Positions 32,141 through 42,172 of a stretch of 64,000 bases of DNA are shown here, in pieces; position 1 is the first letter of the stretch, and each line of letters opens with the position of its first letter. A program made the position numbers and the translations under genes. A model generated the notes under the pieces. That model made no database searches and was not told where the DNA came from. It saw only the letters and a list, made by a program, of their open reading frames with translations. Source of the DNA: a virus; the IMG/VR virus record IMGVR_UViG_3300020152_000023, positions 1-64,000 of that record; one strand, given 5' to 3'.

Positions 32141-34618
32141 CTAATTCTCCACTTCGATAGAGGCCGTTGGCAGATATCCTTCCAAATCAACATCTTCGAT
32201 TTGCGTCAAGATCGAGCCGTGCGGCCAGCCGCCCCAATAGTAATCCCAATCCGAACCGTAGCCCTTCATGTAGAGCTTGAGGTTGATCACCATGCCCTGA
32301 AGCGACGTGATCCCGTCTGGATAGTCAGGATGGGGCCGACGCGAAATGAATTGGAAATTCATATCGGTGTACTGGAACGTCTTCTCCATGAGCTTGAGCG
32401 TGTAGGACGTGCCGGTCAATCCGACAACCCGGTCAATCTCGGTCCTTCCGAGCATGATGATAATCTCGGTTGTCTGGCCGTCTTCGGGCGGTACGTCCGC
32501 GTCGTTCCATGCAAGCCATGTCAGGTCTTCCGAGAACCGATTCCGGCGAGCCCATGTAAAATCGATCTCCCACTCGCGCGGCACATGTTCCAAGGCGAAT
32601 ATGTCATACTCGGCCTCCGGGTCGATTTTTTGACGTTGATCGGACGTGCCGAAGCGAACGCCTGCAATCTGGCAGTCGGCCGGCCGAAACGGCATATATG
32701 GCCGGTCTACTCGATTGGTTATCACTTCCTCGGTGAGCGCCGTATCGCCGGTAGACATCTTGAATTTGAACTTATAGCGCTCATCCTCGAAGGCGAACCG
32801 GCCGCTCCAGTCGTAGCCGTTGTAGTTGTTCGCATGGATGATGATGCGGGTGTTCGCCGGCCACTCCCACGGAATGGTATCGATCACGCCGCGCCGGATA
32901 CGCCAGCGCGGGTTGCCGTCCTCATCGGGCTCCAGCTTCTCTTCGAAAACGAATAGCTCATCGGTGTGCTCATCCTCGCCGAGGAACATGCCGAGCCAAC
33001 CCACCTTTGGCCAGTCTCCGGGACCAACATAAGGGTCCATGGTGATGTTGGATCGGATCGCCTGTCCGATGCCTTCCACGAGCGCCGTATGGCCTTGCGT
33101 GCGCTTCTCGCCGAGAGATGTCCATACGGGCTCGCCGAGCGTGTTTACGCTGGGGCGATAGGGCTCGTAATATTGGAGGTCGAATTGCTCATCGGTGGGC
33201 AGGACATAGGTGTTGATCGCAATCGTCGGCCACTTGTCATCTGCCACCGAGAAAGGATCGTTGCCGATCTGCGGCGCGCGGCGATGGATGAGCGGGAGCG
33301 GCGTGGCCCGGAAGAGATATTCGATATCCTCGTAGATCGGATTATCCGGCTCGACAGGCGGTTCCCATTCGGTGTCGTCGGGCGGCACCCAAACGGCATA
33401 GGGGAAGCCGAACACGTCTTCGATGCAGTTGAACGTGACCTTGGCGTCACCAACCGAGCCCCAATCAACTTCCATGAGTCGGAAGATGACCTGAGACGCG
33501 CCGTAGAGCGGGTAGTTGAGAATGAAGACATCGCCGGGCACATAGGGCCGGCCGGTCATCGGGTTGATTTGCTGGCGATTGATTTCGATGTCGGCCGTGG
33601 CGAGCGGCGAGGCGGCGAGTCGAAGTTCACGCGCGCAAACATCGGTCGCCAGCGGCCGATTGCGAATGCCCCGGAGATCGCGCGTCTCCGACACCACGTC
33701 GCCCTGCATGGCGATGTTCGCCAAGTCTTGGAACGTGATGGACTCCTGCTCTTCGTTGAGCGGATTGGTGTAGTTGAGAACGATTTCGTTGGTCGTCTCA
33801 CCCCACAACGGGCGGCGGAACGTCTTGACCTTGCACGTATCCGGCCCGATCTGGCCGAGTAGATCGCGCTCGTAATCCTTGCGGAGAAGCTTCAGGACAA
33901 GCTTGCCGGTGAAAGGGTTGAAGAAAAGCAAGCCGTTGATATGATTGAGAATTTCCTGAATGAAATCCTCGATCGGTGATGTTGCGGTCCATAGCAGGGA
34001 GAGCCCAAACTTTTCATCGTTGAGCCAATCGGCCGCGTAATTGAACGAGTCCACGTCGATCATGCCGGGGCGGCCGTTCATCATGTCCTTATGCACGAGG
34101 CATTCGTAGATGATATTGGCCGGGTTGCTATCGTGCCAATTGCGGCCTTGATCGTCCTCGAAGACGATGACCTTGTGGTTATTGTCGAGCTGCTCGGATT
34201 TGCGCTGGAGGCGCATTTCGAAGTTAGGAACTTGCGGGTTATTGCAGCTCACCGCGAAGCCCTTAGCCCCGCTATCGTCATTGCCGCAAAGGAAGAAAGA
34301 CACGATCCCCCGGAAGCCGGGCATGCGATTGACCGGCCGGCCGCACCGCTTGGCGAGCGCTTCCGGCGCTTCCTGATCGCCGCCGCCGTTCATGAAATAC
34401 ATGTCGCCGACTAGACCGCCTTCCCGGAGGTGGCCGCCATAGAGATCGGGGCGATTGATCGATTCCTTGGCGCTCGTAAAGTGATTGAAATTGTCCTCGA
34501 AGACATGCTTGTCTTTGCACTTCGCGCCGCGCCATGCGTCCACCGGCCCCCGGCAATAGCTCAAGTGCATGGAGATATAATATTCGACGTATGGCGTGCC
34601 GGCCGGCTTTTTACCCAT
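32141..34618 (-). CDS. Tail tip / host-specificity protein (J-like)
   Basis: 825 residues. NPANIIYECLVHKDMMN, then SFNYAADWLNDEKFGLSLLW, then IQEILNHINGLLFFNPFTGKL is typical of the central tail-hub protein of siphoviruses, which anchors fibres and contacts the host. The last residues are LEGYLPTASIEVEN, one copy of the repeat found in the 23624 protein. Placed right after the small DUF2163-associated genes as expected. Confidence 0.8.
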   Translation of the reverse strand: MGKKPAGTPYVEYYISMHLSYCRGPVDAWRGAKCKDKHVFEDNFNHFTSAKESINRPDLYGGHLREGGLVGDMYFMNGGGDQEAPEALAKRCGRPVNRMPGFRGIVSFFLCGNDDSGAKGFAVSCNNPQVPNFEMRLQRKSEQLDNNHKVIVFEDDQGRNWHDSNPANIIYECLVHKDMMNGRPGMIDVDSFNYAADWLNDEKFGLSLLWTATSPIEDFIQEILNHINGLLFFNPFTGKLVLKLLRKDYERDLLGQIGPDTCKVKTFRRPLWGETTNEIVLNYTNPLNEEQESITFQDLANIAMQGDVVSETRDLRGIRNRPLATDVCARELRLAASPLATADIEINRQQINPMTGRPYVPGDVFILNYPLYGASQVIFRLMEVDWGSVGDAKVTFNCIEDVFGFPYAVWVPPDDTEWEPPVEPDNPIYEDIEYLFRATPLPLIHRRAPQIGNDPFSVADDKWPTIAINTYVLPTDEQFDLQYYEPYRPSVNTLGEPVWTSLGEKRTQGHTALVEGIGQAIRSNITMDPYVGPGDWPKVGWLGMFLGEDEHTDELFVFEEKLEPDEDGNPRWRIRRGVIDTIPWEWPANTRIIIHANNYNGYDWSGRFAFEDERYKFKFKMSTGDTALTEEVITNRVDRPYMPFRPADCQIAGVRFGTSDQRQKIDPEAEYDIFALEHVPREWEIDFTWARRNRFSEDLTWLAWNDADVPPEDGQTTEIIIMLGRTEIDRVVGLTGTSYTLKLMEKTFQYTDMNFQFISRRPHPDYPDGITSLQGMVINLKLYMKGYGSDWDYYWGGWPHGSILTQIEDVDLEGYLPTASIEVEN

Positions 34619-34814
34619 CGCGTTGCTCCCGCAGCTTCCTCACTCGCGCGACCAACTGCGGATGCACTTTCATCGCTACGTCGATGGGCATGCCTGTCCG
34701 TAGATATTGACGCCAGCCCGGCAACCGATCCTCCAGCCACTTGCGTTGACCGCGTGCGCAGTATCCGGCGTCGCGGGCCTCGGCCATGGTGATCGGCGGT
34801 TCGGTCTTCTTCAC
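34611..34814 (-). CDS. Small conserved tail-module protein
   Basis: 67 residues. MAEARDAGYCARGQRKWLE..LPGWRQYLRTGMPI matches a small family found between the DUF2163 protein and the tip protein in many siphoviruses. Overlaps the tip gene by 8 bp and the preceding gene by ATGA. Confidence 0.7.
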   Translation of the reverse strand: MKKTEPPITMAEARDAGYCARGQRKWLEDRLPGWRQYLRTGMPIDVAMKVHPQLVARVRKLREQRDG

Positions 34815-35041
34815 TTCTTTTCCCCGGAATCGTCTTCCAGATTCTTGTATTGCTTATCCCAATGGCCGATGAAATTCGGCGACTTGAGCCACATATCCCC
34901 GAAGAGCCACGGAATTTCCCGGCTCGTGGCCGTGGGGTTTTCCATTTCGGTGATCTCTTGCTTTTCTTCCGGCGGCTGCGGCATGAGCATATAGCCGAGG
35001 ATCATGAGCGCGAGGCCGAGAACCAATTGCACGAGGAACAT
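34811..35041 (-). CDS. Small membrane-anchored tail-assembly protein
   Basis: 76 residues. N-terminal span (FLVQLVLGLALMILGYMLM), then PTATSREIPWLFGDMWLKSPNFIG, the signature of a small tail-module protein that precedes the tip protein in many phages. Probably assists tip assembly. Confidence 0.7.
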   Translation of the reverse strand: MFLVQLVLGLALMILGYMLMPQPPEEKQEITEMENPTATSREIPWLFGDMWLKSPNFIGHWDKQYKNLEDDSGEKK

Positions 35042-35047
35042 GAGCGG

Positions 35048-35881
35048 TCACCAGAAATTGTGATGTCGGACAGGATTGGTTAGCGGTATCCACGGTTGCC
35101 CGCCGAAGTTCTTGATGTTGTCGAAAACTTCCTCGCAATCCGTCATGCGCCGATTGCATCCCAAGATCAACTCGACTGTCTGGCCCGGCTCGATCCCCCG
35201 GAGCTGGCCGATGAAAACCACGCGGTCATCCTGCACTTGCCGGATCGAACGATACTCAATGCCGTATGGCGACTCCCATCGGAGCATGCCTGTCTTGAAT
35301 TGATCCTTCTGGAAGGGTTGGTTCCAGCCGTTCGCGAAGACGGGAACGCCGTCGATCACGGCGAGCACTTCAGCTTCTACCGTAAAGTCTTCCCGTTCGG
35401 CGTTGCACTGGCCAACACCCTTGCTGTAGAGCACGAGCGGGCATCCGATCTGCCAGCGGCGGCGCACGCCGAGCCGCTTGAGAGAGATCAACAGGCTCTC
35501 GCATGTCAACACCACGTCGCCCGCTTCGCTGAATGCGTTGGACAGGACGCGGCCCATCCAGACCACCATGGGCAAGCCGCCCTCGAAGTGCCCGGCCCAA
35601 ATGGTCACATACACCTCATAGGGCGGCGGGTAGGGCAGGATCATTTGCGCGATGCTCGACTCCGTCGGCAACGTGATATTCATCTGATCGCGCTCGGCCT
35701 TGCCGGATGTCTTGTAGGCGTCCCGGCGGATGGGGGTGGGCACGAAATCGGGAAAGCCCGGCACTTCTTCTTCGGTGTTGGCGTACTTGTAGGAATCCTC
35801 CGGGCGCGGCCCATAGACGAACTCGTACAGCTCGTAGGGCGCGCCGAGGTCTTTCGATGTCTCGATATCGAGAAACGTCAT
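35048..35881 (-). CDS. DUF2163 / BR0599 tail protein
   Basis: 277 residues. N-terminal DUF2163 region (YELYEFVYG, then YPPPYEVYVTIWAGHFEG) and C-terminal BR0599 region ending CNRRMTDCEEVFDNIKNFGG with conserved Cys. Usual length. In siphoviruses and gene-transfer agents it forms part of the hub below the distal tail ring. ATGA junction with the upstream gene. Confidence 0.85.
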   Translation of the reverse strand: MTFLDIETSKDLGAPYELYEFVYGPRPEDSYKYANTEEEVPGFPDFVPTPIRRDAYKTSGKAERDQMNITLPTESSIAQMILPYPPPYEVYVTIWAGHFEGGLPMVVWMGRVLSNAFSEAGDVVLTCESLLISLKRLGVRRRWQIGCPLVLYSKGVGQCNAEREDFTVEAEVLAVIDGVPVFANGWNQPFQKDQFKTGMLRWESPYGIEYRSIRQVQDDRVVFIGQLRGIEPGQTVELILGCNRRMTDCEEVFDNIKNFGGQPWIPLTNPVRHHNFW

Positions 35882-37137
35882 AGCTCGAAGTTCTCCAGCG
35901 TCTTCATGGCCAGCGTGAATGTCGCAACGCTATCCGTCATGAACTGCACGTCAAGACGATCCTGCGCAAAACGCGACACAAGCAACCAAGAAATGCCGGT
36001 GACCGTCTGCGGTGTCAACTCCACCACGGGCAAGGGCTCGATGACGCGCACGACGGACGAGTCTGTATCCGGGAGCGATTCTACATACTCCACTTGGTGG
36101 TAGCTAACCGAACCGTCGGTGTAGCGAACCATGATCCGGCGGAACACGGTGGAGTCCTGATAGACATGGCCGAACGCCCGGCCCTCCACAAGGATCGACA
36201 GGCCGCCGCCTGCGAGCGTTGTGAACGGGATGTCATCTTGCCACGTTGGCATGAAGAATTCGCTTCGTTGGCCCTTGTGGCGCTGAAAGAAGGCCATAAC
36301 CTCGTAGGTGTCCCGAAGCGTCTTGCGCGCATATTCGAACTTGTAAATCCGGGAAGGGAATTCCACGGGCGTCCAATTGCTCCATTGCCCGTACCCATAG
36401 TCGATCACGTTGTGCGGCCAAAGGAAATCCGTGCCGACGCCGCCGGCCCAATTGGGCTTGAACGGGAAGAGTTCAAGGTTGCCCACATAGTAGGGCTCGC
36501 CGATATCTGCCACCGGCATGATCCCGCCCGTCGGCTTGAGCGGAACGGAGAAGGTCGCCGTGCCGGCGCGCGTCGAGAGCTGCATGCTCGGCTGCTCTTC
36601 GTTGATATAGCCCGGATGCGCCGGCATGATCCGGGAGTCGACCGGGAAGCCGCGATCACTGGTTTCCTGAAACGTCATGCTGGCCGCGCCGACGGACGCG
36701 ATAGTGCGGCTTTCCCGGATCGCCTTGTCGGCTCCGTTCACGATGATGACGGGCATTCCGGCCTCAAACCAGAATGGCGGATCAACGCCAACCGGCTGGA
36801 AGGAAACACCTGTAGCCTCGGGAGCCATGGCGGCCGTGGTACGCACCGCCAGATGCTCCATGCCGAACATGATGTCCTCTTTCTGCCACCCCGTCATGAG
36901 AAGCTGAAGATTGAGCTTCTCGCGCTTCCAGACGTTTCCCGCGTACTCGGCAACAAGGCGCGGCCGATTGCGCACGGCGCGGCGCTGCTCTTTACCGTTG
37001 ACCGACGTAATGATGTCGGTGCGAAACTCCATGCTGTATTTGAAGGGCTCCATCCAATTGTGCGCCACGGGAAAGATGCGGAAGCTATCCGTATCGCGAG
37101 GCACTTCCGTTTGGACGACGGTTCCGATGATGGGCAT
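35878..37137 (-). CDS. Distal tail protein
   Basis: 419 residues. Beta-rich with SEFFMPTWQDDIPF, a motif seen in phage distal tail-type proteins of the region between tape measure and DUF2163. TAATG junction with the tape measure stop, ATGA with the next gene. Confidence 0.65.
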   Translation of the reverse strand: MPIIGTVVQTEVPRDTDSFRIFPVAHNWMEPFKYSMEFRTDIITSVNGKEQRRAVRNRPRLVAEYAGNVWKREKLNLQLLMTGWQKEDIMFGMEHLAVRTTAAMAPEATGVSFQPVGVDPPFWFEAGMPVIIVNGADKAIRESRTIASVGAASMTFQETSDRGFPVDSRIMPAHPGYINEEQPSMQLSTRAGTATFSVPLKPTGGIMPVADIGEPYYVGNLELFPFKPNWAGGVGTDFLWPHNVIDYGYGQWSNWTPVEFPSRIYKFEYARKTLRDTYEVMAFFQRHKGQRSEFFMPTWQDDIPFTTLAGGGLSILVEGRAFGHVYQDSTVFRRIMVRYTDGSVSYHQVEYVESLPDTDSSVVRVIEPLPVVELTPQTVTGISWLLVSRFAQDRLDVQFMTDSVATFTLAMKTLENFEL

Positions 37138-40100
37138 TACTTCATCACCTCTTTAACGCTCGCCTTTTCCTTCCGCATCTTGTTGATAAACACCTTTGTC
37201 CCGGCCGGCGAATTCAAGGCTTCCTCAAGGATCGCAGCGGAATCGATGAGGTTGAGCACCTTGATATCCTGTTTACCGCCACCCGCGCCGGCCGCAGCGG
37301 CGGCGGCCATCGTGCGCGCTTGGTTCTGCGGATGGAAGGGCGAATCCTTCGTCTGCACCGATTCCGTCTTATCGAGGATCGTGGCCACCTCGTTTGATCC
37401 GAGGCCCGATTGATAGCCGCGATGGAAGCGCGGAGCCATGGCGAAAACCCGAGGGTCCACGTTGCGCGTCCGGTTCGATGGGTTGGACGCAAGCGTTCCC
37501 GATCCAGTGCCCGAGTGCGCGACGCCCGCGCCGAGGGGGTTGGTGAGGCCGGGGAAAATGCCCGACAAGGCGTTGAAGAGCATCTGTTTGATGATCATCT
37601 TGCCGATGTCGATAAGGAATTGGGCGGCGGCTTTCTGGAGTGCGCGGCCGAGCGCCTTCCATGCGTTCTCACCGTTGGCCACGGCTTGCGCGAATTCGTC
37701 AATCGCCGTGGACAGGTTATTCATGAGCGACTCGCCCACGGCCGTCCACATTTGCGAAACCTGATTCCCGGTCGTCTTCAGGTTTTGCGACTCGAGATTG
37801 GCTTGCCGGATTTTCTCGATAGCGGCTTGCGCCTCCGGGCCGCCGATCTTCTGCCACATGGCGATAGCCGCAGCGGCGGCTTGATCCATGGATGTCTTCA
37901 GCGCGTTGGCTTGCTGCACGGCCGCATTCGCGCCGGCCGTATTGCCCTGCGCCCGGAGCGCGTCGGCTTGTTTGAGCAAAGCGGCCCGTTGTTGCGCGAT
38001 GGCATTGAACTTGGACTCGGCTTCCTCGGCCGTCTTCTTCGAAGCGTTAACGGCATCCTGCGCCGCTTGCTCCTGATACTTGAGCCGCGTGTTCTCGATA
38101 ATCGCCGCGCGCTCTTGTTCGGTGAGCGTCGTGCCGGCTTCCTTGGCCTTGTTCTCAGCCTCCCGGATCGCCTTGGCCGTCTCGCGCGTCACAAGGTCTT
38201 CTTTGGAGAGCGCGTTCTCTTGCGCGAGCGCCTCATTCGACTGGAGCTGCTCATCGTGGAATTTCTTGGCGGCCTCGGCCTGTTTTTCCTTTTCCTTGGT
38301 GAGTTCTTTTTGGGTGTTGAGATACGCCTTGGTTTCGGCGTCAACGTCAGTTCCGCTCTCGAAGGCGGCGGCCTCATAAAGCCGGCGGTCCCGGTTAATG
38401 CCCTTATTGTCTGTCTGGAGTTCCCGGATCGCGGCTGCGATCTCTTCGGGCGTACCGTTGGCATTGATGACGTTCGCTAGGCTCTGCGGAAGCTCGCCGT
38501 AGTTATAGGCGATGGATGTCAGCACGCCTTGTTGCGCGGCCGAGAATTGCCCGAACTTATCTCCGATCTGGCCGACGATGACATTGTTGAATTCGCCGAT
38601 GCGACGGTAAAGATCGCGATTGGCGTCGGCGACGGTGACACGAGTGGACTCCGTGACCTTGCGGACTACGTTATTTTCGTCGGTCGTGGTGTCCGATCCG
38701 AAGCCCGTCCGGAGCGCGTTGACATCCATCTTGGCGTAGGGGATGAAACCCTCACGCGCTCGAAGAATGGTAGCGGCGGCCTCCACGCCGTCGGTGATGC
38801 CCTTCAGGTCCGCGCCGGCCGCATTGGCGAACAACGCGCTGGCGGTTTCGTTGTATTGTTTGATCGCGCCATTGAGTTCGGAGATCGTCTGGGCCGCACG
38901 CACGGCCGACTGAAAGGCCGCATCGAGATTGGCCTTTTGCTGCATCACGTCGAGGCCCTTATTAACCTCGGGGATGAGCGATTTCATTTCGTCAAGCGCG
39001 CTATTGAACGTCTTCGAGCCGGCCGCCATAGACTCGACCGAACGGCCGCTGGCGTCCGTAGCACCCGTAAGACGCTTCATGGCGGCTTCCGCCACTTCCG
39101 CCTTACTCGATTTCACGTCGAGCGCGTCGGCTGCTTCTTTGACGGCCTTGGCTGCGTTAAACGTCTCTTCCGAAAGATCATGCGCGCCTTGGATAGCGTC
39201 GGCCAGACCACTACCGTTCGGCCCGAGCTTTGCCGCCGCTTGTTGCAGCGCGTCGAGTTCGTTTCGATATTCCTCCAGTGACTTCTTGCCGTCGAACACC
39301 GCATTGGTGAGATCAACCATAGACTGGTTGATCGCCCGCACGGCCGGATCGCCCATGTCGGTAGCGGCCCCTTCCTCGAAACCCGAGAGCGCATTGATGC
39401 GCGCCGTCTCGGCAGCGCTCTTCACGCGCTGGAGGTTGTTCGTCAGCTCTTGCGTGGACAGCTCGGCGAGCGATTTGCGCCACGCTTCAACCGATTGCTG
39501 GTTTTGGTCATAGGCCCCCTTCACGAGGCCCATGATCCGTTGGTGTTCGGTCATGGCCTCATTGACTTCACCGGCCGACGTGAGCCACTGAGTCAAAAGG
39601 CCGACGACAGCACCCACGGCAAGCCCGGCAAGGCCTCCACGCAAGCCTTGCGCGGCGACACTCAACGCGCTCACCCGGCCGGCCGTCGTGCCCACCGTAG
39701 CTCCGAGCGCGGCCGATTCTCGGCGGAAAATTGCCGCTTGAATCTGCGCTTGGTTCATCGCCCGGCCGAAGTTCGTAAAGGCAAGGCCGAGCGAGGTGAT
39801 GGCGGGCAGGAGCCGAATGCCGACGAACGTTCCGACGATGGCAATCAGGACTTTGAAGTTCTCCACGAGAACGCCAATGGTCTTTGCCAGCAAACCGAAT
39901 GCCGCTGATACGTTCTGAGCGAACGCGAGGAAATCAGCGTCCCGTAACGTGGCCGTCAAGGACCGCAGAAGCGAGTTGAAGCCGTCGATAAAACCGCCCT
40001 GCCCGAACGCCAGCAACGCGCGCGTGAGAGCGTTTTCGAACCGGCCGATTTCGGCGCTAGTCGTCTTCAACGCGGCCGGGAGCGCCTCGCCGTAGCGTTC

Positions 40101-42170
40101 GGCGAGATTGTCGGCAAAATTTGCCAAGGCCGAGCTGGATACCTCGCCTTTCTTCGTCAGCTCCAGAAGCTCTTCGGTCGTGATGCCGAGGCCATCAGCC
40201 ATAATTTGCAATGCACCTGGGAGCCTATCCCCAAGTTGTCCTGTGAGCTCTTCTAGTTGTACTTTTCCTTTACTCGCGATTTGCGTGAGTGCCTTGAAAA
40301 TACCCGACATATCGGCCATTGACAGGCCGTTGACGCGCCCGGCCTCGGCCACCCGTAGGAAGACATCACGGGTCTTCTGCCCGGCAAGCACGGTTCCTTT
40401 GGTTGCAGCGGAGAACTTAGTGTACTCATCGGCGAGTTCGCCAATATCGATCCCGAGCCGGTCGGCCGTCCGGGAGATGAATTCGAATTCCGCGCCGGCC
40501 TTTGCGGTGTCGCCCGAATAGAGCGCCGTGAGACGGATTTGCGCCCGCTCAACCTTTTGCGTGGCCTCAACCACGCGCTGGAGCATGGTGATAACACCGA
40601 AGATGCCACCATATGCCGATACGAGCGACAGCACCTCGCCCCGGAGGCGTTGGGTGTAGGAGAGGGCTTGCCGGCTCTCACCGTAGATCTGGCGATAGGC
40701 GTTTGCGAGCGCACTGGACCGCTGCGCCGCTTGCCCCATAGCCGCCGCAGTTTGGCCCGTCGCGCGGGCGAGTCGCTCTTCGTTGACGACGGCTTGCCCG
40801 GTCGATTGCGATAGGCGGCTCATCGTGCCGGCGGCTTGGGCCGACTCCGCGCGTACACGGCCGAGTGCTGCGGCCGCTTGGCTTGTCGTCTGGCCGAAAC
40901 GTGTCGTCACGGCTATGAGCTGATCGGTGTCACCCGTAAGGCCTTGCACGGCCGCCTGCATTTCCTTGTAGGCGGAACGTTGCTGGCCGAACTCGGCTTC
41001 TACTTCATTGAGGGATTGCCGCAGCCGGTTATACGCCGCGACCATCTCGCCCGAAGCCGACAGGCCAGCGCCCCGCATGGCGGCGTTGACTTGCGCCAGC
41101 TCCGTTCGGATTTTCTGGTACTCTTGGCTGATCTGTGAAACGACGCCGCGTTGCGCGGCAACGGCTTGCGCCAGCGGCCCACGCGCGGCCGCCGCGAGCT
41201 GCGCCATGTTGGCCGAAACTTTATCCGTCGCCGCGCCGAGGGTTTCGAGGCCTTGTTCCGCGCCCTTTAGCTGGCCTTCCTGCCGTTTGACCGCTGCGCC
41301 GGCTTTGGTCGCGCTTTGCTCCAGCTCGCGTTGTGTCGCCGCCGCTTCTTTGATGTTGCTCTTGTAATCCGCGATTTGTTGCGACGTAGCCGCAATCGCA
41401 GCCTCTTGCGTCTTGATGCCGGCGGCCGAGGCCTCGATCTTCGCACCGAACTCAGCCGCAGCGGCCGAGGCTTGCTCCATCTCGGCGACAGCGCTTTCGA
41501 GCCGGTCCCGATATTCGGCGAGGGTGGCCGTTTGTTTCTCCAGCCGCGTGCCGAGATTGGCGAACCGTTCCTGAAGCGTTGCGCTCGGCTTTTCAGCGGC
41601 CGCGATCTTCTGGCCGAGCGCCTCGTATTTGGCGGCCGTCTCGGTGACCTTGGCTTGCTGATCGAAGATATCCCGAGTGAGATTCGGGATAGACCGGGTG
41701 AGCTTTTTAATCTCGGCGTCGGCTTTTTTGAGGCCGTCGGCATACTTCGCTTGCGCGGTCGTCGCCTTGCCGAGGTCCGCTGCCTGATCAGTGAGTTGCT
41801 TTTCCGCGCCGGCAAGCGCGGCCTTGAGCCGGTCGGTTTCGGTAGCCGCTTCCGTGGCGCGCTTCGAATAATCCGTGAGATCGCCTTGGGCCTGCTCAAG
41901 GCCGGAGCGCAGCGCTTCAACCGCCCGGTTGGCCTTGTTGAGATCGTCGGCCAGCTTGTCGGCCGAGTTGCCGCCCTTGAGGGCCTTGCCGAGATCGGCG
42001 ACAGCGCTAACGAGGCCGCCGATTCCCGTGCTTGTCTTTTTGGCGTTGGCCGTAAGGTCGGCCTGCGCGTCCACCATACTGTTGATGGCGTCGGTGATCG
42101 CGTCGAGAACCCGTACCGCGTCGTCTTTGGCCTTTACGATAAGATCGACTTCGCGGCGCGCGTTGGCCAT
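37137..42170 (-). CDS. Tape measure protein with lysozyme domain
   Basis: 1677 residues. Residues 1-500 form long coiled coils rich in Ala, Lys, Glu and Gln; about 510-690 match the phage tape-measure core (VISTMLQ-like start, YTKFSAATKGT, FKALTQIASKGKVQ, LTGQLGDRLPGAL); hydrophobic stretches near 760-850. About 1135-1270 is a lysozyme-type domain (REGFIPYAKMD, LRTGFGSD, SAAQQGVLTSIAYNYGELP) that would locally open peptidoglycan during DNA entry. Length implies a tail of about 250 nm by the usual 1.5 A per residue rule. Starts two bases after the frameshifted chaperone ends. Confidence 0.9.
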   Translation of the reverse strand: MANARREVDLIVKAKDDAVRVLDAITDAINSMVDAQADLTANAKKTSTGIGGLVSAVADLGKALKGGNSADKLADDLNKANRAVEALRSGLEQAQGDLTDYSKRATEAATETDRLKAALAGAEKQLTDQAADLGKATTAQAKYADGLKKADAEIKKLTRSIPNLTRDIFDQQAKVTETAAKYEALGQKIAAAEKPSATLQERFANLGTRLEKQTATLAEYRDRLESAVAEMEQASAAAAEFGAKIEASAAGIKTQEAAIAATSQQIADYKSNIKEAAATQRELEQSATKAGAAVKRQEGQLKGAEQGLETLGAATDKVSANMAQLAAAARGPLAQAVAAQRGVVSQISQEYQKIRTELAQVNAAMRGAGLSASGEMVAAYNRLRQSLNEVEAEFGQQRSAYKEMQAAVQGLTGDTDQLIAVTTRFGQTTSQAAAALGRVRAESAQAAGTMSRLSQSTGQAVVNEERLARATGQTAAAMGQAAQRSSALANAYRQIYGESRQALSYTQRLRGEVLSLVSAYGGIFGVITMLQRVVEATQKVERAQIRLTALYSGDTAKAGAEFEFISRTADRLGIDIGELADEYTKFSAATKGTVLAGQKTRDVFLRVAEAGRVNGLSMADMSGIFKALTQIASKGKVQLEELTGQLGDRLPGALQIMADGLGITTEELLELTKKGEVSSSALANFADNLAERYGEALPAALKTTSAEIGRFENALTRALLAFGQGGFIDGFNSLLRSLTATLRDADFLAFAQNVSAAFGLLAKTIGVLVENFKVLIAIVGTFVGIRLLPAITSLGLAFTNFGRAMNQAQIQAAIFRRESAALGATVGTTAGRVSALSVAAQGLRGGLAGLAVGAVVGLLTQWLTSAGEVNEAMTEHQRIMGLVKGAYDQNQQSVEAWRKSLAELSTQELTNNLQRVKSAAETARINALSGFEEGAATDMGDPAVRAINQSMVDLTNAVFDGKKSLEEYRNELDALQQAAAKLGPNGSGLADAIQGAHDLSEETFNAAKAVKEAADALDVKSSKAEVAEAAMKRLTGATDASGRSVESMAAGSKTFNSALDEMKSLIPEVNKGLDVMQQKANLDAAFQSAVRAAQTISELNGAIKQYNETASALFANAAGADLKGITDGVEAAATILRAREGFIPYAKMDVNALRTGFGSDTTTDENNVVRKVTESTRVTVADANRDLYRRIGEFNNVIVGQIGDKFGQFSAAQQGVLTSIAYNYGELPQSLANVINANGTPEEIAAAIRELQTDNKGINRDRRLYEAAAFESGTDVDAETKAYLNTQKELTKEKEKQAEAAKKFHDEQLQSNEALAQENALSKEDLVTRETAKAIREAENKAKEAGTTLTEQERAAIIENTRLKYQEQAAQDAVNASKKTAEEAESKFNAIAQQRAALLKQADALRAQGNTAGANAAVQQANALKTSMDQAAAAAIAMWQKIGGPEAQAAIEKIRQANLESQNLKTTGNQVSQMWTAVGESLMNNLSTAIDEFAQAVANGENAWKALGRALQKAAAQFLIDIGKMIIKQMLFNALSGIFPGLTNPLGAGVAHSGTGSGTLASNPSNRTRNVDPRVFAMAPRFHRGYQSGLGSNEVATILDKTESVQTKDSPFHPQNQARTMAAAAAAGAGGGKQDIKVLNLIDSAAILEEALNSPAGTKVFINKMRKEKASVKEVMK

Positions 42171-42172
42171 GG

